DNA from: Deinococcus hopiensis KR-140
GTDB lineage: Bacteria > Deinococcota > Deinococci > Deinococcales > Deinococcaceae
DNA: 64,000 bases
Direction: 5' to 3'
NCBI GenBank assembly: GCA_943327755.2
Contig: CALPYF020000006.1
Coordinates: 1-64,000, forward strand
Part shown: positions 63,944-64,000 of the stretch, piece by piece
How the letters are laid out: each line of letters opens with the position of its first letter
Numbering within the stretch: the first letter of the stretch is position 1
The notes under the pieces: generated by a model
Databases searched by the model: none
Told to the model about the DNA's origin: nothing
What the model saw: the letters and a program-made list of their open reading frames with translations, nothing else
Made by a program: the position numbers and the translations under genes

Positions 63944-63970
63944 CCGGGTTCCTTCGGGAGCCCGGTTCTG
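63944..63970 (+). terminator. Terminator of the Thr-rich lipoprotein gene
   Basis: CCGGGTTCC (63944-63952) pairs with GGGAGCCCGG (63956-63965), followed by TTCTG. Confidence 0.65.
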
Positions 63971-63991
63971 CCGTGACGCTAGGCTGGGTGG

Positions 63992-64000
63992 ATGACCGAC
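63992..64000 (+). CDS. Start of a gene truncated by the window edge
   Basis: ATGACCGAC (Met-Thr-Asp) lies 6 nt after a TAGGCT -10 box (63980-63985), the same spacing as in other leaderless genes of this window. Only three codons are present, so the product is unknown. Confidence 0.5.

Overview
The window reads as chromosomal DNA of a Deinococcus species. The support is high GC with almost continuous coding on both strands, the gene content (DUF4388, PRC-barrel, DUF4384 and nspC-type genes, an M29 peptidase, ClpS-ClpA), and above all promoters in which a TANNNT -10 box ends 6-8 nt before the start codon with no room for a leader. That leaderless architecture is known to be common in Deinococcus. 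The species cannot be named from sequence alone. No tRNA, rRNA, CRISPR array, transposase or prophage was found; the one structural RNA is RNase P RNA.

Layout. 1-0.7 kb: start of the dcw cell-division cluster (rsmH fragment, mraZ with a likely MraZ autoregulatory box). 0.8-9.7 kb: a housekeeping block with a DUF423 protein, rnpB, rluB, truB, gatA, a DUF4388 protein, scpB, tsaC, pilC and a Crp/Fnr regulator. 9.8-16.2 kb: a LolD-like ATPase, a LolA-like protein, a beta-barrel candidate, several lipoproteins, an amidase and a DoxX-like membrane protein, then miaB to 17.7 kb. 17.9-22.7 kb: a secreted/lipoprotein region that encloses a three-gene DUF3500 / secreted / HupE unit. 22.7-30.8 kb: a VOC dioxygenase, a thiolase behind two tandem glycosyltransferases, a FadJ-type beta-oxidation protein and a quinone oxidoreductase. 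30.8-31.2 kb: a non-coding stretch with a perfect 31-bp inverted repeat. 31.2-38.7 kb: an acyl-ACP-reductase-like gene joined to an NDH-2-like flavoprotein, purU, an M29 aminopeptidase, a small sigma-like ORF and a subtilisin-like lipoprotein. 38.9-44.2 kb: a DUF4384 surface protein, nspC, comB, rpe and a PEBP lipoprotein. 44.4-49.0 kb: methylmalonyl-CoA mutase and its GTPase MeaB, separated by three small secreted-protein genes. 49.0-53.7 kb: two AAG-family DNA glycosylases and an ABC-2 exporter operon. 53.9-64 kb: DUF937, aquaporin, cysteine synthase, PRC-barrel repeat protein, a P-loop NTPase coupled to an enolase-superfamily enzyme, clpS-clpA and a lipoprotein.

Functional links. Thiolase, FadJ, the oxidoreductase and the mutA-meaB pair form a dispersed acyl-CoA/propionyl-CoA theme. 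Two palindromes of TetR-operator type, one upstream of mutA and one between fadJ and the oxidoreductase, suggest regulation by acyl-CoA level. Many genes are secreted, lipoprotein or envelope-linked. The strongest leads for follow-up are the mosaic glycosyltransferase pair, the insertion of secreted genes between mutA and meaB, the reductase/flavoprotein pair, the DUF3500-HupE unit and the palindromic repeat at 30.9 kb.
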